Assembly (NCBI RefSeq): GCF_003970695.1
Contig: NZ_CP034570.1
Span: 2,046,001 to 2,110,000, forward strand
Direction of reading: 5' to 3'
DNA: 64,000 nucleotides
DNA from: Maribacter sp. MJ134
GTDB taxonomy: Bacteria; Bacteroidota; Bacteroidia; Flavobacteriales; Flavobacteriaceae
Position 1 is the stretch's first letter; the number at the start of each line of letters is the position of its first letter. Made by a program: the position numbers and the translations under genes. Below are positions 37,160 through 47,361 of the stretch, one piece after another. Below the pieces are notes generated by a model. It worked only from the letters and a program-made list of their open reading frames with translations, ran no database searches and was not told the DNA's origin.

Positions 37160-37429
37160 CTACCAGCTAGCCTTCTTAACACCCGGTATCAAACCCTTAT
37201 TTGCCATTTCCCTGAACATAACCCTGGAAATACCAAATGTTCTCATGTAACCTTTTGGTCTTCCTGTAAGCTTACACCGATTGTGCATACGAACCGGAGA
37301 TGCATTTTTAGGCAGTTTCTGTAGTGCTTCGTAATCACCAGCTTCTTTTAAAGCTTTTCTTTTTTCTGCATATTTAGCTACAGTCCTTGCCCTTTTTCTT
37401 TCACGGGCCTTCATTGATTCTTTAGCCAT
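37160..37429 (-). CDS. rpsN: 30S ribosomal protein S14, zinc-independent form
   Basis: 89 aa. This is the long form without the CxxC zinc ribbon: [20 protein letters not shown], then [20 protein letters not shown] with a single Cys, and the ending [11 protein letters not shown]. 1 bp after rplE. Confidence 0.97.
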   Translation of the reverse strand: MAKESMKARERKRARTVAKYAEKRKALKEAGDYEALQKLPKNASPVRMHNRCKLTGRPKGYMRTFGISRVMFREMANKGLIPGVKKASW

Positions 37430-37430
37430 A

Positions 37431-37982
37431 CTAGTTCTTTTTAAAAGGTAATCCCAATTCCGTTAATAATGACTTTGCCTCCTTATCTGTCTCTGCAGAA
37501 GTAACAAAGGTGATATCCATACCGTTGATTCTATTGATTTTATCAATATTTATCTCCGGAAAAATAATTTGTTCCGTAATACCCAAGTTGTAATTTCCTC
37601 TACCATCAAAACCCGTAGCCTTAATTCCTTGAAAATCCCTTACCCTTGGTAAAGCGGATGTAACAAGTCTATCTAAAAACTCGTACATGCGTTCACCTCT
37701 TAACGTAACCTTTGCTCCGATAGGCATACCCTTTCTGAGTTTAAAGGCCGCAACATCCTTCTTGGACATAGTGGCTATAGCCTTTTGACCTGTTATCATA
37801 GTCATTTCGTCTACGGCGTGATCAATAAGCTTTTTATCGGCTACAGCTGCACCAACCCCTCTGCTCACAACTATCTTTTCTAATTTAGGCACCTGCATTA
37901 CATTTTTGTAACCAAATTCCTCAGTAAGCGCAGATACAATGCGCTCTTTATATTCTTTCTTTAATCTTGAAACGTAAGTCAT
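37431..37982 (-). CDS. rplE: 50S ribosomal protein L5
   Basis: 183 aa 5S rRNA-binding protein at the central protuberance. Signatures: [60 protein letters not shown]. 2 bp after rplX. Confidence 0.98.
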   Translation of the reverse strand: MTYVSRLKKEYKERIVSALTEEFGYKNVMQVPKLEKIVVSRGVGAAVADKKLIDHAVDEMTMITGQKAIATMSKKDVAAFKLRKGMPIGAKVTLRGERMYEFLDRLVTSALPRVRDFQGIKATGFDGRGNYNLGITEQIIFPEINIDKINRINGMDITFVTSAETDKEAKSLLTELGLPFKKN

Positions 37983-37984
37983 AA

Positions 37985-38299
37985 CTAAATTACTTCATTA
38001 GATTTCTTAGAAAATCTCACTTTTTTTCCATCCCTCATATCATAACCTACTCTTGTGGTATCACCCGATTTAGGATCAATCAAAGACAAGTTTGACACAT
38101 GAATCAAAGCTTCTTTTTTTACAATGCCACCCTGTGGATTCTTAGCACTAGGCTTCTCGTGTTTAGAAACCATGTTTACGCCTTCCACTATAGCCTTATT
38201 CTTTTCTAGATTTACAACCATCACTTTGCCTTCGGAACCTTTATGATCTCCTGCAACAACTCTGACAGTATCTCCAGTTTTGATTTTTAACTTCTTCAT
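37985..38299 (-). CDS. rplX: 50S ribosomal protein L24
   Basis: 104 aa assembly-initiating protein with a KOW motif: [20 protein letters not shown], then [20 protein letters not shown]. 12 bp after rplN. Confidence 0.98.
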   Translation of the reverse strand: MKKLKIKTGDTVRVVAGDHKGSEGKVMVVNLEKNKAIVEGVNMVSKHEKPSAKNPQGGIVKKEALIHVSNLSLIDPKSGDTTRVGYDMRDGKKVRFSKKSNEVI

Positions 38300-38311
38300 C
38301 TTATCTCTATC

Positions 38312-38680
38312 TTATAATACCTCAGGGGCCAATGAAACAATTTTCATGAACTGCTTATCTCTCAATTCTCGAGCTACAGGTCCAAAAACACGTGTACCCC
38401 TCATCTCCCCAGTAGGGTTAAGAAGAACGCAAGCATTATCATCGAATCTTATATAAGAACCATCAGGTCTTCTTACTTCTTTCTTGGTTCGAACAACTAC
38501 TGCCGTAGAAACTGCACCTTTTTTAATACCCCCATTTGGCGTAGCTTCCTTAACGGTAACCACAATTTTGTCTCCAATAGAAGCATATCTTCTTTTGGTA
38601 CCTCCAAGAACACGGATAGTTAAAACTTCCTTTGCTCCTGTATTATCCGCCACCTTTAGTCTAGATTCTTGCTGTAACAT
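38312..38680 (-). CDS. rplN: 50S ribosomal protein L14
   Basis: 122 aa. Signatures: [40 protein letters not shown] and [20 protein letters not shown]. 3 bp after rpsQ. Confidence 0.98.
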   Translation of the reverse strand: MLQQESRLKVADNTGAKEVLTIRVLGGTKRRYASIGDKIVVTVKEATPNGGIKKGAVSTAVVVRTKKEVRRPDGSYIRFDDNACVLLNPTGEMRGTRVFGPVARELRDKQFMKIVSLAPEVL

Positions 38681-38683
38681 AAC

Positions 38684-38944
38684 TTATTTAGCTCTTTCTA
38701 AGATTTCTACTAACCTCCAACACTTGGTCTTACTCATAGGGCGAGTTTCCATTATTTTAACGGTGTCTCCCTCCCTACAATCGTTCTTTTCGTCGTGTGC
38801 AACGTATTTTTTCGTTTTTAAAACGAATTTACCGTACATAGGGTGTTTAACACGTTTTACCTCCGCAACAACGATGGACTTTTCCATTTTGTTACTGGTT
38901 ACAACCCCAACTCTCTCTTTTCTTAAATTTCTCTTTTCTTCCAT
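38684..38944 (-). CDS. rpsQ: 30S ribosomal protein S17
   Basis: 86 aa OB-fold 16S-binding protein: [40 protein letters not shown] and the end [20 protein letters not shown]. 13 bp after rpmC. Confidence 0.98.
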   Translation of the reverse strand: MEEKRNLRKERVGVVTSNKMEKSIVVAEVKRVKHPMYGKFVLKTKKYVAHDEKNDCREGDTVKIMETRPMSKTKCWRLVEILERAK

Positions 38945-38957
38945 AAAGCAGAACCAG

Positions 38958-39149
38958 TTATTGGTTTTCCCTATTTGTTAATTCCGTAGCTAACCTCGCA
39001 ACAGTTCTTCTTACCTTTCTTATTTGTAAAGGGTTCTCCAAAGGAGTCACAAAGTGCGCCATTTTTAAATCCGCATGCTGCTTCTTATATTCAGCAAGTT
39101 TTTCCGTAAGTCCTTCAACAGACAATTCTTTAATTTCTTGTTTTTTCAT
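38958..39149 (-). CDS. rpmC: 50S ribosomal protein L29
   Basis: 63 aa two-helix protein near the tunnel exit: [40 protein letters not shown]. 12 bp after rplP. Confidence 0.97.
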   Translation of the reverse strand: MKKQEIKELSVEGLTEKLAEYKKQHADLKMAHFVTPLENPLQIRKVRRTVARLATELTNRENQ

Positions 39150-39161
39150 AATTACCTACGA

Positions 39162-39590
39162 TTAATTCTCTACTGTATAATCTCTAGCTGTTATAAATTT
39201 TGTCTTAACAGGCAACTTTTGCGCAGCCAACCTTAATGCTTCTCTAGCAACATCAATAGGAACACCTGCCACCTCGAACATTATTCTCCCAGGCTTAACA
39301 ACTGCTACAAAATATTCAGGAGCACCCTTACCTTTACCCATACGAACCTCTAATGGCTTCTTGGTAATAGGCTTGTCCGGAAAAATTTTAATCCACAATT
39401 GACCCTCTCTCTTCATATATCTGGTCGCTGCGATACGCGCGGCTTCTATCTGACGTGATGTTAAAAAAGCAGCGTCTCCTACAGACTTGATACCGAACAT
39501 ACCATTAGAAAGTTGATGCCCTCTGCTGGCATTACCTTTCATACGGCCTTTCTGCATTTTACGAAACTTCGTTCTTTTCGGTTGTAACAT
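39162..39590 (-). CDS. rplP: 50S ribosomal protein L16
   Basis: 142 aa, near the A-site finger and central protuberance: [60 protein letters not shown]. 19 bp after rpsC. Confidence 0.98.
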   Translation of the reverse strand: MLQPKRTKFRKMQKGRMKGNASRGHQLSNGMFGIKSVGDAAFLTSRQIEAARIAATRYMKREGQLWIKIFPDKPITKKPLEVRMGKGKGAPEYFVAVVKPGRIMFEVAGVPIDVAREALRLAAQKLPVKTKFITARDYTVEN

Positions 39591-39609
39591 TTCTTTACTT
39601 CTTTAAAAA

Positions 39610-40329
39610 TTACTTTCTACGGCGTGGTTTTCTAGGTCCGTCTTGTTTACCTGAACCCTTAGACTGACCTTTTTGCATGCCCACTAAAGGAGAAAGCTCT
39701 CGCTTACCATAAACCTCACCTTTCATAATCCAAACCTTTATCCCTAACTTACCGTAGGTGGTCTGTGCCTCATGTAAAGCATAATCAATATCCGCTCTAA
39801 AAGTAGATAGTGGAATTCTTCCATCTTTATAGGATTCCGAACGTGCCATTTCCGCACCATTCAAACGTCCTGAAATCTGAATCTTAATACCCTCGGCATT
39901 CATTCTCATAGCAGCTGCAATTGCCATTTTGATAGCTCTTCTAAAAGAAATTCTACTTTCAATCTGACGTGCAACACTTGCTGCAACAAGATTAGCATCT
40001 ACCTCAGGTCTTTTAATCTCGTATATATTAATCTGTACTTCCTTGTTGGTAATCTTCTTAAGCTCTTCCTTAAGTTTATCTACTTCCTGTCCACCTTTCC
40101 CGATGATAATACCAGGTCTTGCAGTTGTAACGGTTACCGTAATAAGTTTTAGCGTACGCTCAATAATAACTCTTGAAACACTAGCCTTCGAAAGCCTCGC
40201 GTGGATATATTTTCTTATCTTATTGTCCTCGGCAAGCTTATCACCATAATCATTACCACCATACCAGTTAGATTCCCAACCTCTAATGATTCCTAGACGA
40301 TTTCCTATTGGATTTGTTTTCTGTCCCAT
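39610..40329 (-). CDS. rpsC: 30S ribosomal protein S3
   Basis: 239 aa, with a KH domain ([20 protein letters not shown]) and a C-terminal S3 domain ([20 protein letters not shown]). Part of the mRNA entry channel. A basic tail ([15 protein letters not shown]) ends the protein. 1 bp after rplV. Confidence 0.98.
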   Translation of the reverse strand: MGQKTNPIGNRLGIIRGWESNWYGGNDYGDKLAEDNKIRKYIHARLSKASVSRVIIERTLKLITVTVTTARPGIIIGKGGQEVDKLKEELKKITNKEVQINIYEIKRPEVDANLVAASVARQIESRISFRRAIKMAIAAAMRMNAEGIKIQISGRLNGAEMARSESYKDGRIPLSTFRADIDYALHEAQTTYGKLGIKVWIMKGEVYGKRELSPLVGMQKGQSKGSGKQDGPRKPRRRK

Positions 40330-40330
40330 T

Positions 40331-40738
40331 CTAGCTTTCTATATTATTTTTAGACCCCAACACTAAAGTAACGTGGTTAGAACGTTTTCTGATTCTATGT
40401 GCTCTACCTTGAGGTGCAGGACGAAGTCTCTTTAACATCGCACCACTATCAACCCTAATTTCAGCAACGACCAAGTCAGCATCTTCCAAACTCGCATCCT
40501 CATTCTTTGCTTGCCAGTTGGCCAAAGCGGACAACAGTAGCTTCTCTAACTTTCTAGAAGCCTCTTTAGGATTAAATCTTAAGATAGCCAAGGCCTTCTC
40601 TACCTTCTCACCACGAACCAAATCAGCAACAAGCCTCATTTTCCTAGGGGAGGTAGGGCAATTATTCAATTTTGCAAAAGCTACTTTCTTTTTCTCTGCC
40701 TTTATTCTTTCGGCCATTTGTTTTTTACGAACTCCCAT
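40331..40738 (-). CDS. rplV: 50S ribosomal protein L22
   Basis: 135 aa. Signatures: [20 protein letters not shown] and the tunnel-lining beta-hairpin region [20 protein letters not shown]. 3 bp after rpsS. Confidence 0.98.
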   Translation of the reverse strand: MGVRKKQMAERIKAEKKKVAFAKLNNCPTSPRKMRLVADLVRGEKVEKALAILRFNPKEASRKLEKLLLSALANWQAKNEDASLEDADLVVAEIRVDSGAMLKRLRPAPQGRAHRIRKRSNHVTLVLGSKNNIES

Positions 40739-40741
40739 AGC

Positions 40742-41020
40742 TTACTTTTTACCTTTGTTTTTTGCACCCGCATGACCCCTGAACGATCTTGTTGGTGAAA
40801 ATTCTCCCAATTTATGTCCTACCATGTTTTCCGTTACGAAAACCGGTACAAATTGTCTTCCGTTGTGCACTGCTATCGTCATTCCTACGAAATCAGGAGT
40901 GATCATAGATGCTCTGGACCAAGTCTTGATAACAGACTTTTTGCCAGATGAAGCGCTTTGCTGGATTTTCTTTTCCAGACTATAGTGAACGTAAGGTCCT
41001 TTTTTTAGTGAACGTGCCAT
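40742..41020 (-). CDS. rpsS: 30S ribosomal protein S19
   Basis: 92 aa 30S-head protein: [60 protein letters not shown]. 13 bp after rplB. Confidence 0.98.
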   Translation of the reverse strand: MARSLKKGPYVHYSLEKKIQQSASSGKKSVIKTWSRASMITPDFVGMTIAVHNGRQFVPVFVTENMVGHKLGEFSPTRSFRGHAGAKNKGKK

Positions 41021-41033
41021 TTCTTTCTACTTT

Positions 41034-41858
41034 TTATTTCTTTCTACGTTCTATTATATACTTATTGGTACTCTTCGTCTTCGAACGAGTTCTAAATCCT
41101 TTTGCAGGAATACCGTTTCTTGATCTTGGATGACCACCAGAAGCTCTTCCTTCACCACCGCCCATTGGGTGATCAACAGGGTTCATTGCTACAGGTCTAG
41201 TTCTAGGTCTTCTACCCAACCATCTACTTCTACCGGCCTTACCTGATACTAGCAATTGATGATCAGAATTGGATATGGCGCCAATAGTTGCCATACACGC
41301 CGACAAAATGAGCCTTGTCTCACCAGATGGCATTTTAACCGTCACAAATTTACCGTCCTTAGCCATCAACTGAGCAAAAGTACCAGCACTTCTTGCCATC
41401 ACAGCACCTTGACCGGGTCGTAATTCTATACAAGAAATTATTGTTCCTAAAGGTATTTCACTTAGTGGCAAAGCATTACCGATTTCCGGAGCAGCATTTG
41501 TACCAGAAGAAACTTTTTGATCCACTTGCAACCCATTTTGAGCCACGATGTATCTCTTCTCTCCATCAGAATATTCCAACAACGCGATAAACGCCGTTCT
41601 ATTAGGATCGTACTGAATTGATTTAACAGTAGCGACTACATCCTGTTTATCTCTTTTGAAATCGATAACACGATATCTTCTCTTATGCCCACCACCCTTT
41701 TGGCGCATGGTCATTTTACCTTGACTGTTTCTACCTCCGGACTTTTTTAACGGAGCAAGCAAGCTTTTCTCCGGCTTATCAGCAGTAATGGCGTCAAATC
41801 CGTTTACTACTCTAAAACGCTGTCCAGGAGTGATTGGTTTTAATTTTCTAACTGACAT
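41034..41858 (-). CDS. rplB: 50S ribosomal protein L2
   Basis: 274 aa, near the peptidyl transferase centre and needed for subunit association. The conserved C-terminal [20 protein letters not shown] includes the invariant His of the NPVDHPHGGGEG-type loop (here HPMGGGEG). 9 bp after rplW. Confidence 0.98.
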   Translation of the reverse strand: MSVRKLKPITPGQRFRVVNGFDAITADKPEKSLLAPLKKSGGRNSQGKMTMRQKGGGHKRRYRVIDFKRDKQDVVATVKSIQYDPNRTAFIALLEYSDGEKRYIVAQNGLQVDQKVSSGTNAAPEIGNALPLSEIPLGTIISCIELRPGQGAVMARSAGTFAQLMAKDGKFVTVKMPSGETRLILSACMATIGAISNSDHQLLVSGKAGRSRWLGRRPRTRPVAMNPVDHPMGGGEGRASGGHPRSRNGIPAKGFRTRSKTKSTNKYIIERRKK

Positions 41859-41867
41859 TTTTTGTCT

Positions 41868-42158
41868 TTATAGATTACTGTAAAAATCAATAATATCTCC
41901 TTCTACAACATCAACTATTGCCTTTTTAATGGCATTAGTTTTACCATGCTGTACACCAGTTTTTGTATATCTGGATTTTCTAGTAGGTCCGTAATTCATG
42001 GTACGAACTTTTTTGACCGATACACCATAAGCTGCCTCAACAGCATCCTTAATCTGAATCTTGTTGGCCTTTGGGTCAACTATGAAACCATAACGGTTGT
42101 TCAACTCGCTATCCGCGGTCATTTTTTCCGTTATAATTGGCTTTATCAACACACTCAT
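41868..42158 (-). CDS. rplW: 50S ribosomal protein L23
   Basis: 96 aa tunnel-exit protein where trigger factor and SRP dock: SVLIKPIITEKMTADSELNN, NKIQIKDAVEAAYGVSVKKV. 4 bp after rplD. Confidence 0.97.
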   Translation of the reverse strand: MSVLIKPIITEKMTADSELNNRYGFIVDPKANKIQIKDAVEAAYGVSVKKVRTMNYGPTRKSRYTKTGVQHGKTNAIKKAIVDVVEGDIIDFYSNL

Positions 42159-42162
42159 GGTT

Positions 42163-42795
42163 TTACTTATTATTTAAGTTCGACTCTATTCCTTCTAATG
42201 ACCCTTCCAACAATACCAAGCTATTCGCGTTGAGTATTTTGTAAGTACTTAATTCTGAATGAGTTACAACATCTGAACCCTTAAAATTACGCGAAGACAA
42301 ATATACGCCTTTATTTGAATCGCCCAACACAATTAAAGACTTTTTGTTTTCAAGCCCTAAAGACTTTAAAACCTGTACAAAATCTTTTGTTTTAGGTGTA
42401 TCAAAATCAAAGTCTTCTACGACTAAAATCGCCTTATCCTTTGACTTTAAACTCAGCGCAGATTTTCTAGCCAAACGCTTTAAGTTTTTATTCAATTTTT
42501 GGGTATAATCCTTAGGTCTAGGGCCAAATATACGTCCACCACCTCTAAAAATCGGGGATTTAATACTACCAGCTCTAGCAGTACCTGTTCCTTTTTGTTT
42601 CTTTATCTTTCTAGTACTACCTGCAATCTCTGCTCTTTCCTTGGACTTATGAGTACCTTGCCTTTGATGAGCCAAATATTGCCTCACATCCAGGTATACT
42701 GCATGATTGTTGGGCTCTATACCGAATACGTCCTCAGAAAGGTTTGCCTTTCTGCCCGTATCTTTGCCTTTTATATCTAAAACTGCTACCTTCAT
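42163..42795 (-). CDS. rplD: 50S ribosomal protein L4
   Basis: 210 aa. Signatures: [40 protein letters not shown] and [20 protein letters not shown]. Its ATG overlaps the rplC stop by one base (TAATG), so the two are translationally coupled. Confidence 0.98.
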   Translation of the reverse strand: MKVAVLDIKGKDTGRKANLSEDVFGIEPNNHAVYLDVRQYLAHQRQGTHKSKERAEIAGSTRKIKKQKGTGTARAGSIKSPIFRGGGRIFGPRPKDYTQKLNKNLKRLARKSALSLKSKDKAILVVEDFDFDTPKTKDFVQVLKSLGLENKKSLIVLGDSNKGVYLSSRNFKGSDVVTHSELSTYKILNANSLVLLEGSLEGIESNLNNK

Positions 42796-43412
42796 TACTT
42801 CTCAATAGTTACGTAAGCGTTTTTATGACCAGGAACACAACCTTTTACTACTAAAAGATTCTTCTCTGGAACTACTTTCAATACTCTAAGGTTTTGAACA
42901 GTTACACGTTCACCACCCATTCTTCCGGCCATCCTCATTCCTTTGAAAACTCTCGCAGGATATGAAGCCGCACCTATAGAACCAGGAGCCCTAAGCCTAT
43001 TATGCTGACCGTGAGTAGCTTGTCCGACTCCACCAAATCCGTGTCTCTTAACAACCCCTTGGAATCCCTTTCCTTTGGATGTTCCAATAACATCAATAAA
43101 TTCACCTTCAACAAAAAGATCTACACCAACGGTGTCACCTAATTTGTAATCACCTTCAAAACCTTGGAATTCTACGACTTTTTTCTTGGGAGAAGCGCCT
43201 GCCTTTTTAACATGACCTAGTTCAGCCTTGTTAGCACGTTTTTCTGCCTTGTCATCGAAACCAAGTTGAAGGGCACTGTACCCGTCTACCTCTTCGGTTC
43301 TGACTTGGGTAACTACACATGGTCCAGCCTCTATAACGGTACACGGTATATTCTTACCATTCTCGTCAAAAATACTGGTCATGCCTACTTTTCTTCCTAT
43401 TAACCCAGACAT
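42795..43412 (-). CDS. rplC: 50S ribosomal protein L3
   Basis: 205 aa. Signatures: [20 protein letters not shown] and the loop near the peptidyl transferase centre [23 protein letters not shown]. First gene after the 218-bp gap that follows rpsJ, and so the head of the S10-type segment if that gap contains a promoter. Confidence 0.98.
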   Translation of the reverse strand: MSGLIGRKVGMTSIFDENGKNIPCTVIEAGPCVVTQVRTEEVDGYSALQLGFDDKAEKRANKAELGHVKKAGASPKKKVVEFQGFEGDYKLGDTVGVDLFVEGEFIDVIGTSKGKGFQGVVKRHGFGGVGQATHGQHNRLRAPGSIGAASYPARVFKGMRMAGRMGGERVTVQNLRVLKVVPEKNLLVVKGCVPGHKNAYVTIEK

Positions 43413-43457
43413 ATTTAAATATATTAATTACTATTACTAATTCTTTTACAAAAAAAT

Positions 43458-43479
43458 AGGGTCAAAATAATTCAACCCT
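43458..43479 (-). terminator. Weak hairpin with T-tract between rpsJ and rplC
   Basis: On the minus strand AGGGT, 12-nt loop, ACCCT is followed by ATTTTTTTG. The stem has only five Watson-Crick pairs plus a possible G-U. It may be a partial terminator or attenuator between the str and S10 segments. Confidence 0.3.
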
Positions 43480-43527
43480 GAATATATTTTTTCCGTTTTT
43501 CCCTCGCCCGCAGCTTAGGACATGTTT

Positions 43528-43548
43528 ATTCTGAACTTGTTTCAGAAT
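43528..43548. repeat. Dispersed palindromic repeat (CTGAAACAAGTTCAG type)
   Basis: ATTCTGAA (43528-43535), CTTGT, TTCAGAAT (43541-43548): 8-bp perfect arms. The core CTGAAACAAGTTCAG on the minus strand is a dispersed intergenic repeat I know from other Bacteroidota genomes. Confidence 0.6.
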
Positions 43549-43600
43549 CTTATTAACTTTCGACAGACAACTCGACTTAGCTCAGTGTTTGTTCGACTTA

Positions 43601-43623
43601 CGATTCTCAGAAATAGAGAATCG
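43601..43623. repeat. Palindrome just after rpsJ
   Basis: CGATTCTC (43601-43608), AGAAATA, GAGAATCG (43616-43623): 8-bp perfect arms, 8 bp past the rpsJ stop, with no T-tract. The neighbouring minus-strand string ACTGAGCTAAGTCGAG (43583-43568 region) is a degenerate form of the repeat core found at 9403-9464. Confidence 0.6.
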
Positions 43624-43630
43624 AACTTTG

Positions 43631-43936
43631 CTAAACCTTAATTTCTACTTCCACACCACTAGGCAACTCTAATTTCATCAGAGCGTCAATAGTTTTAGAA
43701 GAAGAGCTGTATATGTCCAACAATCTCTTATAAGAACTGAGTTGAAACTGCTCACGTGACTTTTTATTTACGTGAGGTGACCTCAATACCGTGAAAATTT
43801 TCTTGTGCGTTGGCAAGGGAATTGGCCCAGTAACAACAGCACCTGTAGTCTTTACCGTTTTTACAATCTTCTCAGCAGATTTGTCCACCAAATTATGATC
43901 GTAAGATTTAAGTTTTATTCTAATTTTTTGACTCAT
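43631..43936 (-). CDS. rpsJ: 30S ribosomal protein S10
   Basis: 101 aa 30S-head protein, also the NusE antitermination factor: [60 protein letters not shown]. It is 9 bp after fusA and is separated from the rest of the S10 segment by 218 bp. Confidence 0.98.
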   Translation of the reverse strand: MSQKIRIKLKSYDHNLVDKSAEKIVKTVKTTGAVVTGPIPLPTHKKIFTVLRSPHVNKKSREQFQLSSYKRLLDIYSSSSKTIDALMKLELPSGVEVEIKV

Positions 43937-43945
43937 GTCCTAAAT

Positions 43946-46078
43946 TTATGCTGTTATTCCTTTTGCCGCTTTAATAACTTCTTCAGATATATTAGAAGGT
44001 GTCTCGGCATAGTGTGAAAACTCCATTGTTGAGGTAGCACGTCCAGAAGAAAGTGTTCTTAAGGAAGTAACGTAACCAAACATTTCCGATAAAGGAACAG
44101 TACCCTTAACAACCTTGGCTCCGGCTCTGTCGCTCATATCACTAATCGTTCCTCTTCTTCGGTTCAAATCTCCAACGATATCACCCATGTTCTCCTCTGG
44201 AGTAATAACCTCCAATTTCATTATTGGTTCCATAATTACGGCACCTGCAGCCTTACCCGCAGCTTTATAACCCATCTTGGCAGCCAATTCAAACGAAAGT
44301 GCATCAGAATCTACAGGGTGGAAAGAACCATCTTTCAATACCACTTTCATGGTATCCATTTCAAATCCGGCCAAAGGTCCATTCTGCATTGCAGCTTTGA
44401 ATCCTTTCTCTACGGATGGAATAAATTCCTTAGGTATACGACCACCTTTTATCTCATCCACAAACTGCAACCCATCTCCTTCGAAATCATCATCGGCAGG
44501 GCTCATTTCGAAGACGATATCTCCAAATTTACCACGACCACCAGATTGCTTCTTATAAGTTTCCCTGTGCGCAGCCATTTTGGTCAACGCTTCCTTATAT
44601 TCAACTTGAGGCTCACCTTGATTAACCTCTACTTTAAACTCTCTTCGCAGTCTGTCTACAATGATATCCAAGTGAAGCTCACCCATCCCAGAAATAATAG
44701 TCTGGCCTGAAGCCTCATCGGTTTTAACTTGGAACGTAGGATCTTCTTCAGCTAATTTAGCCAAAGCCATACCTAGTTTATCCACATCAACCTTTGTCTT
44801 TGGCTCCACCGCGATACCTATTACAGGGTCCGGGAAATCCATACTTTCCAATATAATAGGATGCTTCTCAGAAGACATGGTATCTCCCGTCTTAATATCT
44901 TTGAAACCTACCGCAGCTCCAATATCTCCCGCCTCGATAAAATCGATAGCGTTTTGCTTATTAGAATGCATTTGATAGATTCTTGAAATTCTTTCCTTTT
45001 TACCGGATCGGTTATTCAGTATGTAAGAACCAGCGTCCAACCTTCCAGAATACGTTCTAAAGAATGCCAAACGACCCACAAAAGGATCTGTAGCAATCTT
45101 AAATGCCAAAGCAGCGAAAGGCTCCTTAACATCTGGTTTTCTAGAAATAGCCTTCCCAGTATCGGGATCCGTTCCAACTATGGCATCCTTATCTATAGGA
45201 GAAGGCAGATACCTACAAACAGCATCCAACAAGAACTGAACTCCCTTATTTTTAAAAGAAGAACCACAAATCATTGGTATGATAGCCCTGTCCATAACAG
45301 CAGCTCTTAATGCCGCATGCACTTCCTCTTCTGTAATGGAATCCTCGTCTTCGAAGAATTTTTCCATTAATTCCTCATCATATTCAGCAACAGCTTCTAT
45401 TAAAGCAGCTCTATACTCCTTCACTTCAGCTTTCATTTCCTCAGGAATATCGATAACGTCAAAAGTAGAACCGAAACCTTCATCATGCCATACGATAGCA
45501 CGGTTTTTGGCCAAATCCACAATTCCCTTGAAATCGGCTTCATCACCGATAGGCAAAACAATAGGAACAGCATTCGACCCTAACATCTCCTTCACCTGCT
45601 TACAGACCATAAGGAAATTAGAACCCTGACGGTCCATTTTATTTACGAAACCTATTCTCGGAACTTTATAGTTATCCGCTAACCTCCAGTTAGTCTCCGA
45701 CTGTGGCTCAACACCATCAACCGCACTGAATAAAAATACCAAACCGTCCAAAACACGTAAAGACCTGTTCACCTCGACGGTGAAATCTACGTGACCCGGG
45801 GTATCTATGATATTAAAATGATAACCTTTAGCATCAGCAGTAGGTTTACCGTTCTCGGTAGGGAAATGCCATTCACAAGTGGTAGCTGCAGAAGTTATGG
45901 TAATACCCCTTTCCTGCTCTTGCTCCATCCAATCCATTGTCGCGGCACCATCATGCACCTCTCCAATTTTATGACTTACACCTGTATAAAAAAGTATACG
46001 CTCTGTTGTTGTTGTCTTTCCAGCATCAATATGAGCAGCAATACCTATATTTCTTGTATATTTTAAATCTCTTGCCAT
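43946..46078 (-). CDS. fusA: Elongation factor G
   Basis: 710 aa translocase GTPase. P-loop [20 protein letters not shown] (about 11-30), switch [26 protein letters not shown] (in [10 protein letters not shown]), then domains II to V with the C-terminal [20 protein letters not shown]. 6 bp after rpsG. tuf does not follow it, which is the Bacteroidota arrangement. Confidence 0.98.
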   Translation of the reverse strand: MARDLKYTRNIGIAAHIDAGKTTTTERILFYTGVSHKIGEVHDGAATMDWMEQEQERGITITSAATTCEWHFPTENGKPTADAKGYHFNIIDTPGHVDFTVEVNRSLRVLDGLVFLFSAVDGVEPQSETNWRLADNYKVPRIGFVNKMDRQGSNFLMVCKQVKEMLGSNAVPIVLPIGDEADFKGIVDLAKNRAIVWHDEGFGSTFDVIDIPEEMKAEVKEYRAALIEAVAEYDEELMEKFFEDEDSITEEEVHAALRAAVMDRAIIPMICGSSFKNKGVQFLLDAVCRYLPSPIDKDAIVGTDPDTGKAISRKPDVKEPFAALAFKIATDPFVGRLAFFRTYSGRLDAGSYILNNRSGKKERISRIYQMHSNKQNAIDFIEAGDIGAAVGFKDIKTGDTMSSEKHPIILESMDFPDPVIGIAVEPKTKVDVDKLGMALAKLAEEDPTFQVKTDEASGQTIISGMGELHLDIIVDRLRREFKVEVNQGEPQVEYKEALTKMAAHRETYKKQSGGRGKFGDIVFEMSPADDDFEGDGLQFVDEIKGGRIPKEFIPSVEKGFKAAMQNGPLAGFEMDTMKVVLKDGSFHPVDSDALSFELAAKMGYKAAGKAAGAVIMEPIMKLEVITPEENMGDIVGDLNRRRGTISDMSDRAGAKVVKGTVPLSEMFGYVTSLRTLSSGRATSTMEFSHYAETPSNISEEVIKAAKGITA

Positions 46079-46084
46079 TTCTGA

Positions 46085-46561
46085 TTAAAATCTAAAGTGG
46101 GAAAATGCTTTGTTCGCCTCGGCCATCTTGTGCGTATCTACTCTCTTCTTAACAGCAGCGCCTTCTTCTTTTGAAGCAGCTAGAATCTCAGCGGCTAATT
46201 TCTGCGACATACCTTTCTCGTTACGCTTTCTAGCAAAGCTGATTAGCCATTTCATTGCCGTAGAAATCTTTCTATCGGGTCTTATTTGCATTGGAATTTG
46301 AAAAGTAGCACCACCAACTCTTCTACTGCGGACCTCAACATGAGGCATAACGTTACTCAATGCATCTTTCCATAATTCTAAAGCTGTTTTTTCTTCATCC
46401 GTTTTCTTTGCATCCACAATATCTATTGCGTCGTAGAAAACACTGAAAGCCACAGATTTTTTTCCGTCCCACATCATCATGTTAACGAACCTTGTTACCA
46501 ACTGGTCGTTAAATCTTGGATCTGGTAAAAGAGGTCTTTTTTTCGCCTGTCTTTTTCTCAT
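46085..46561 (-). CDS. rpsG: 30S ribosomal protein S7
   Basis: 158 aa primary 16S-binding protein of the 30S head: [40 protein letters not shown], and the C-terminal [11 protein letters not shown]. 22 bp after rpsL. Confidence 0.98.
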   Translation of the reverse strand: MRKRQAKKRPLLPDPRFNDQLVTRFVNMMMWDGKKSVAFSVFYDAIDIVDAKKTDEEKTALELWKDALSNVMPHVEVRSRRVGGATFQIPMQIRPDRKISTAMKWLISFARKRNEKGMSQKLAAEILAASKEEGAAVKKRVDTHKMAEANKAFSHFRF

Positions 46562-46583
46562 TTCTTCTTTTTAAAAAGTGTTA

Positions 46584-46958
46584 TTACTTCTTAGGTCTTT
46601 TTGCTCCGTACTTAGATCTACGTTGTGTTCTACCGGCAACACCTGCGGTGTCCAATGCTCCACGAACGATGTGATATCTAACTCCTGGCAAATCCTTTAC
46701 TCTTCCGCCCCTTACTAATACTATCGAGTGCTCTTGAAGATTATGTCCCTCTCCTGGAATATAGGCATTCACCTCTTTTCCGTTGGTCAACCTAACCCTC
46801 GCAACTTTACGCATTGCTGAATTAGGTTTCTTTGGAGTGGTTGTGTACACACGTGTACATACCCCTCTTCTTTGTGGACACGAATCCAAAGCAGCCGATT
46901 TACTCTTCTTAGTAATTGTGGCTCTTCCTGTTCGTACTAATTGTGAAATTGTTGGCAT
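46584..46958 (-). CDS. rpsL: 30S ribosomal protein S12
   Basis: 124 aa decoding-centre protein. Conserved loops are [20 protein letters not shown] and [20 protein letters not shown]; the lysines linked to streptomycin resistance when mutated are the wild-type ones. First gene of the translation run, with an exact-consensus promoter upstream. Confidence 0.98.
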   Translation of the reverse strand: MPTISQLVRTGRATITKKSKSAALDSCPQRRGVCTRVYTTTPKKPNSAMRKVARVRLTNGKEVNAYIPGEGHNLQEHSIVLVRGGRVKDLPGVRYHIVRGALDTAGVAGRTQRRSKYGAKRPKK

Positions 46959-46981
46959 ACTATATAAATATGTATAAAATT

Positions 46982-46998
46982 ACCCTTTGTTTAAGGGT
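46982..46998. promoter_or_regulatory. Hairpin at the start of the rpsL leader
   Basis: ACCCTT (46982-46987), TGTTT, AAGGGT (46993-46998): a 6-bp inverted repeat lying right at the expected 5' end of the rpsL transcript. It might stabilise the mRNA or act in autoregulation. Confidence 0.35.
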
Positions 46999-47001
46999 CG
47001 G

Positions 47002-47032
47002 CAAATGTAGTAATATTTCCTAATAATTCAAA
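47002..47032 (-). promoter_or_regulatory. Promoter of the rpsL ribosomal run
   Basis: On the minus strand TTTG (47032-47029), 19 nt, TACATTTG (47009-47002): an exact match to the Bacteroidota primary sigma consensus TTTG-N19-TAnnTTTG. The leader to the rpsL ATG is about 40 nt. This is the best promoter match in the window. Confidence 0.8.
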
Positions 47033-47361
47033 CACCTGCCTAATTATTTTAAAACTTTTTTTCACCTCCCTATTTGAAACAAAAAAAAGACCTTTAGTAA
47101 GTACAAAAAAAGTCAGGCCAATTGCTTATTACCATCTATTAATCTTTTTAAATCGACAAACCTATTTTTTATAGAGTTTTACCTCTAATATTATCAAATT
47201 CTCAAAATCCATATTGTTACGTTATACATAGTAAAATTCAATAGCCGTTTCATTTATAACTTTGAAATAGTATCTGCATCCTTAAAGTTTTATTAAAATT
47301 AGTTTGGATTATTAACACATTATTATGATTTTTGCGCTTAGCTAATTCAAATAATTAAAAA
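47033..47361. other. Intergenic region upstream of the susC-like gene
   Basis: About 330 bp of AT-rich sequence with no gene. Besides the rpsL promoter at its left edge, it contains a second exact -7-like element TAACTTTG on the plus strand (47257-47264, no -33 partner) and the candidate SusC promoter described separately. I see no riboswitch-like or tRNA-like structure. Confidence 0.6.
47303..47334 (+). promoter_or_regulatory. Candidate promoter of the SusC/SusD operon
   Basis: TTTG (47303-47306), 20 nt, GATTTTTG (47327-47334): exact -33 and one mismatch in the -7 element. The leader to the ATG at 47362 would be about 20 nt. Confidence 0.5.

Noticed and set aside
38484-38981. 165-aa plus-strand ORF across rplN, rpsQ and rpmC
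   Set aside because: It is antisense to three well-supported ribosomal genes and has no recognisable product.
46959-47361. tRNA or riboswitch in the largest intergenic region
   Set aside because: I could not find cloverleaf-like arms or a conserved aptamer core; the region is AT-rich with promoter-like elements only.
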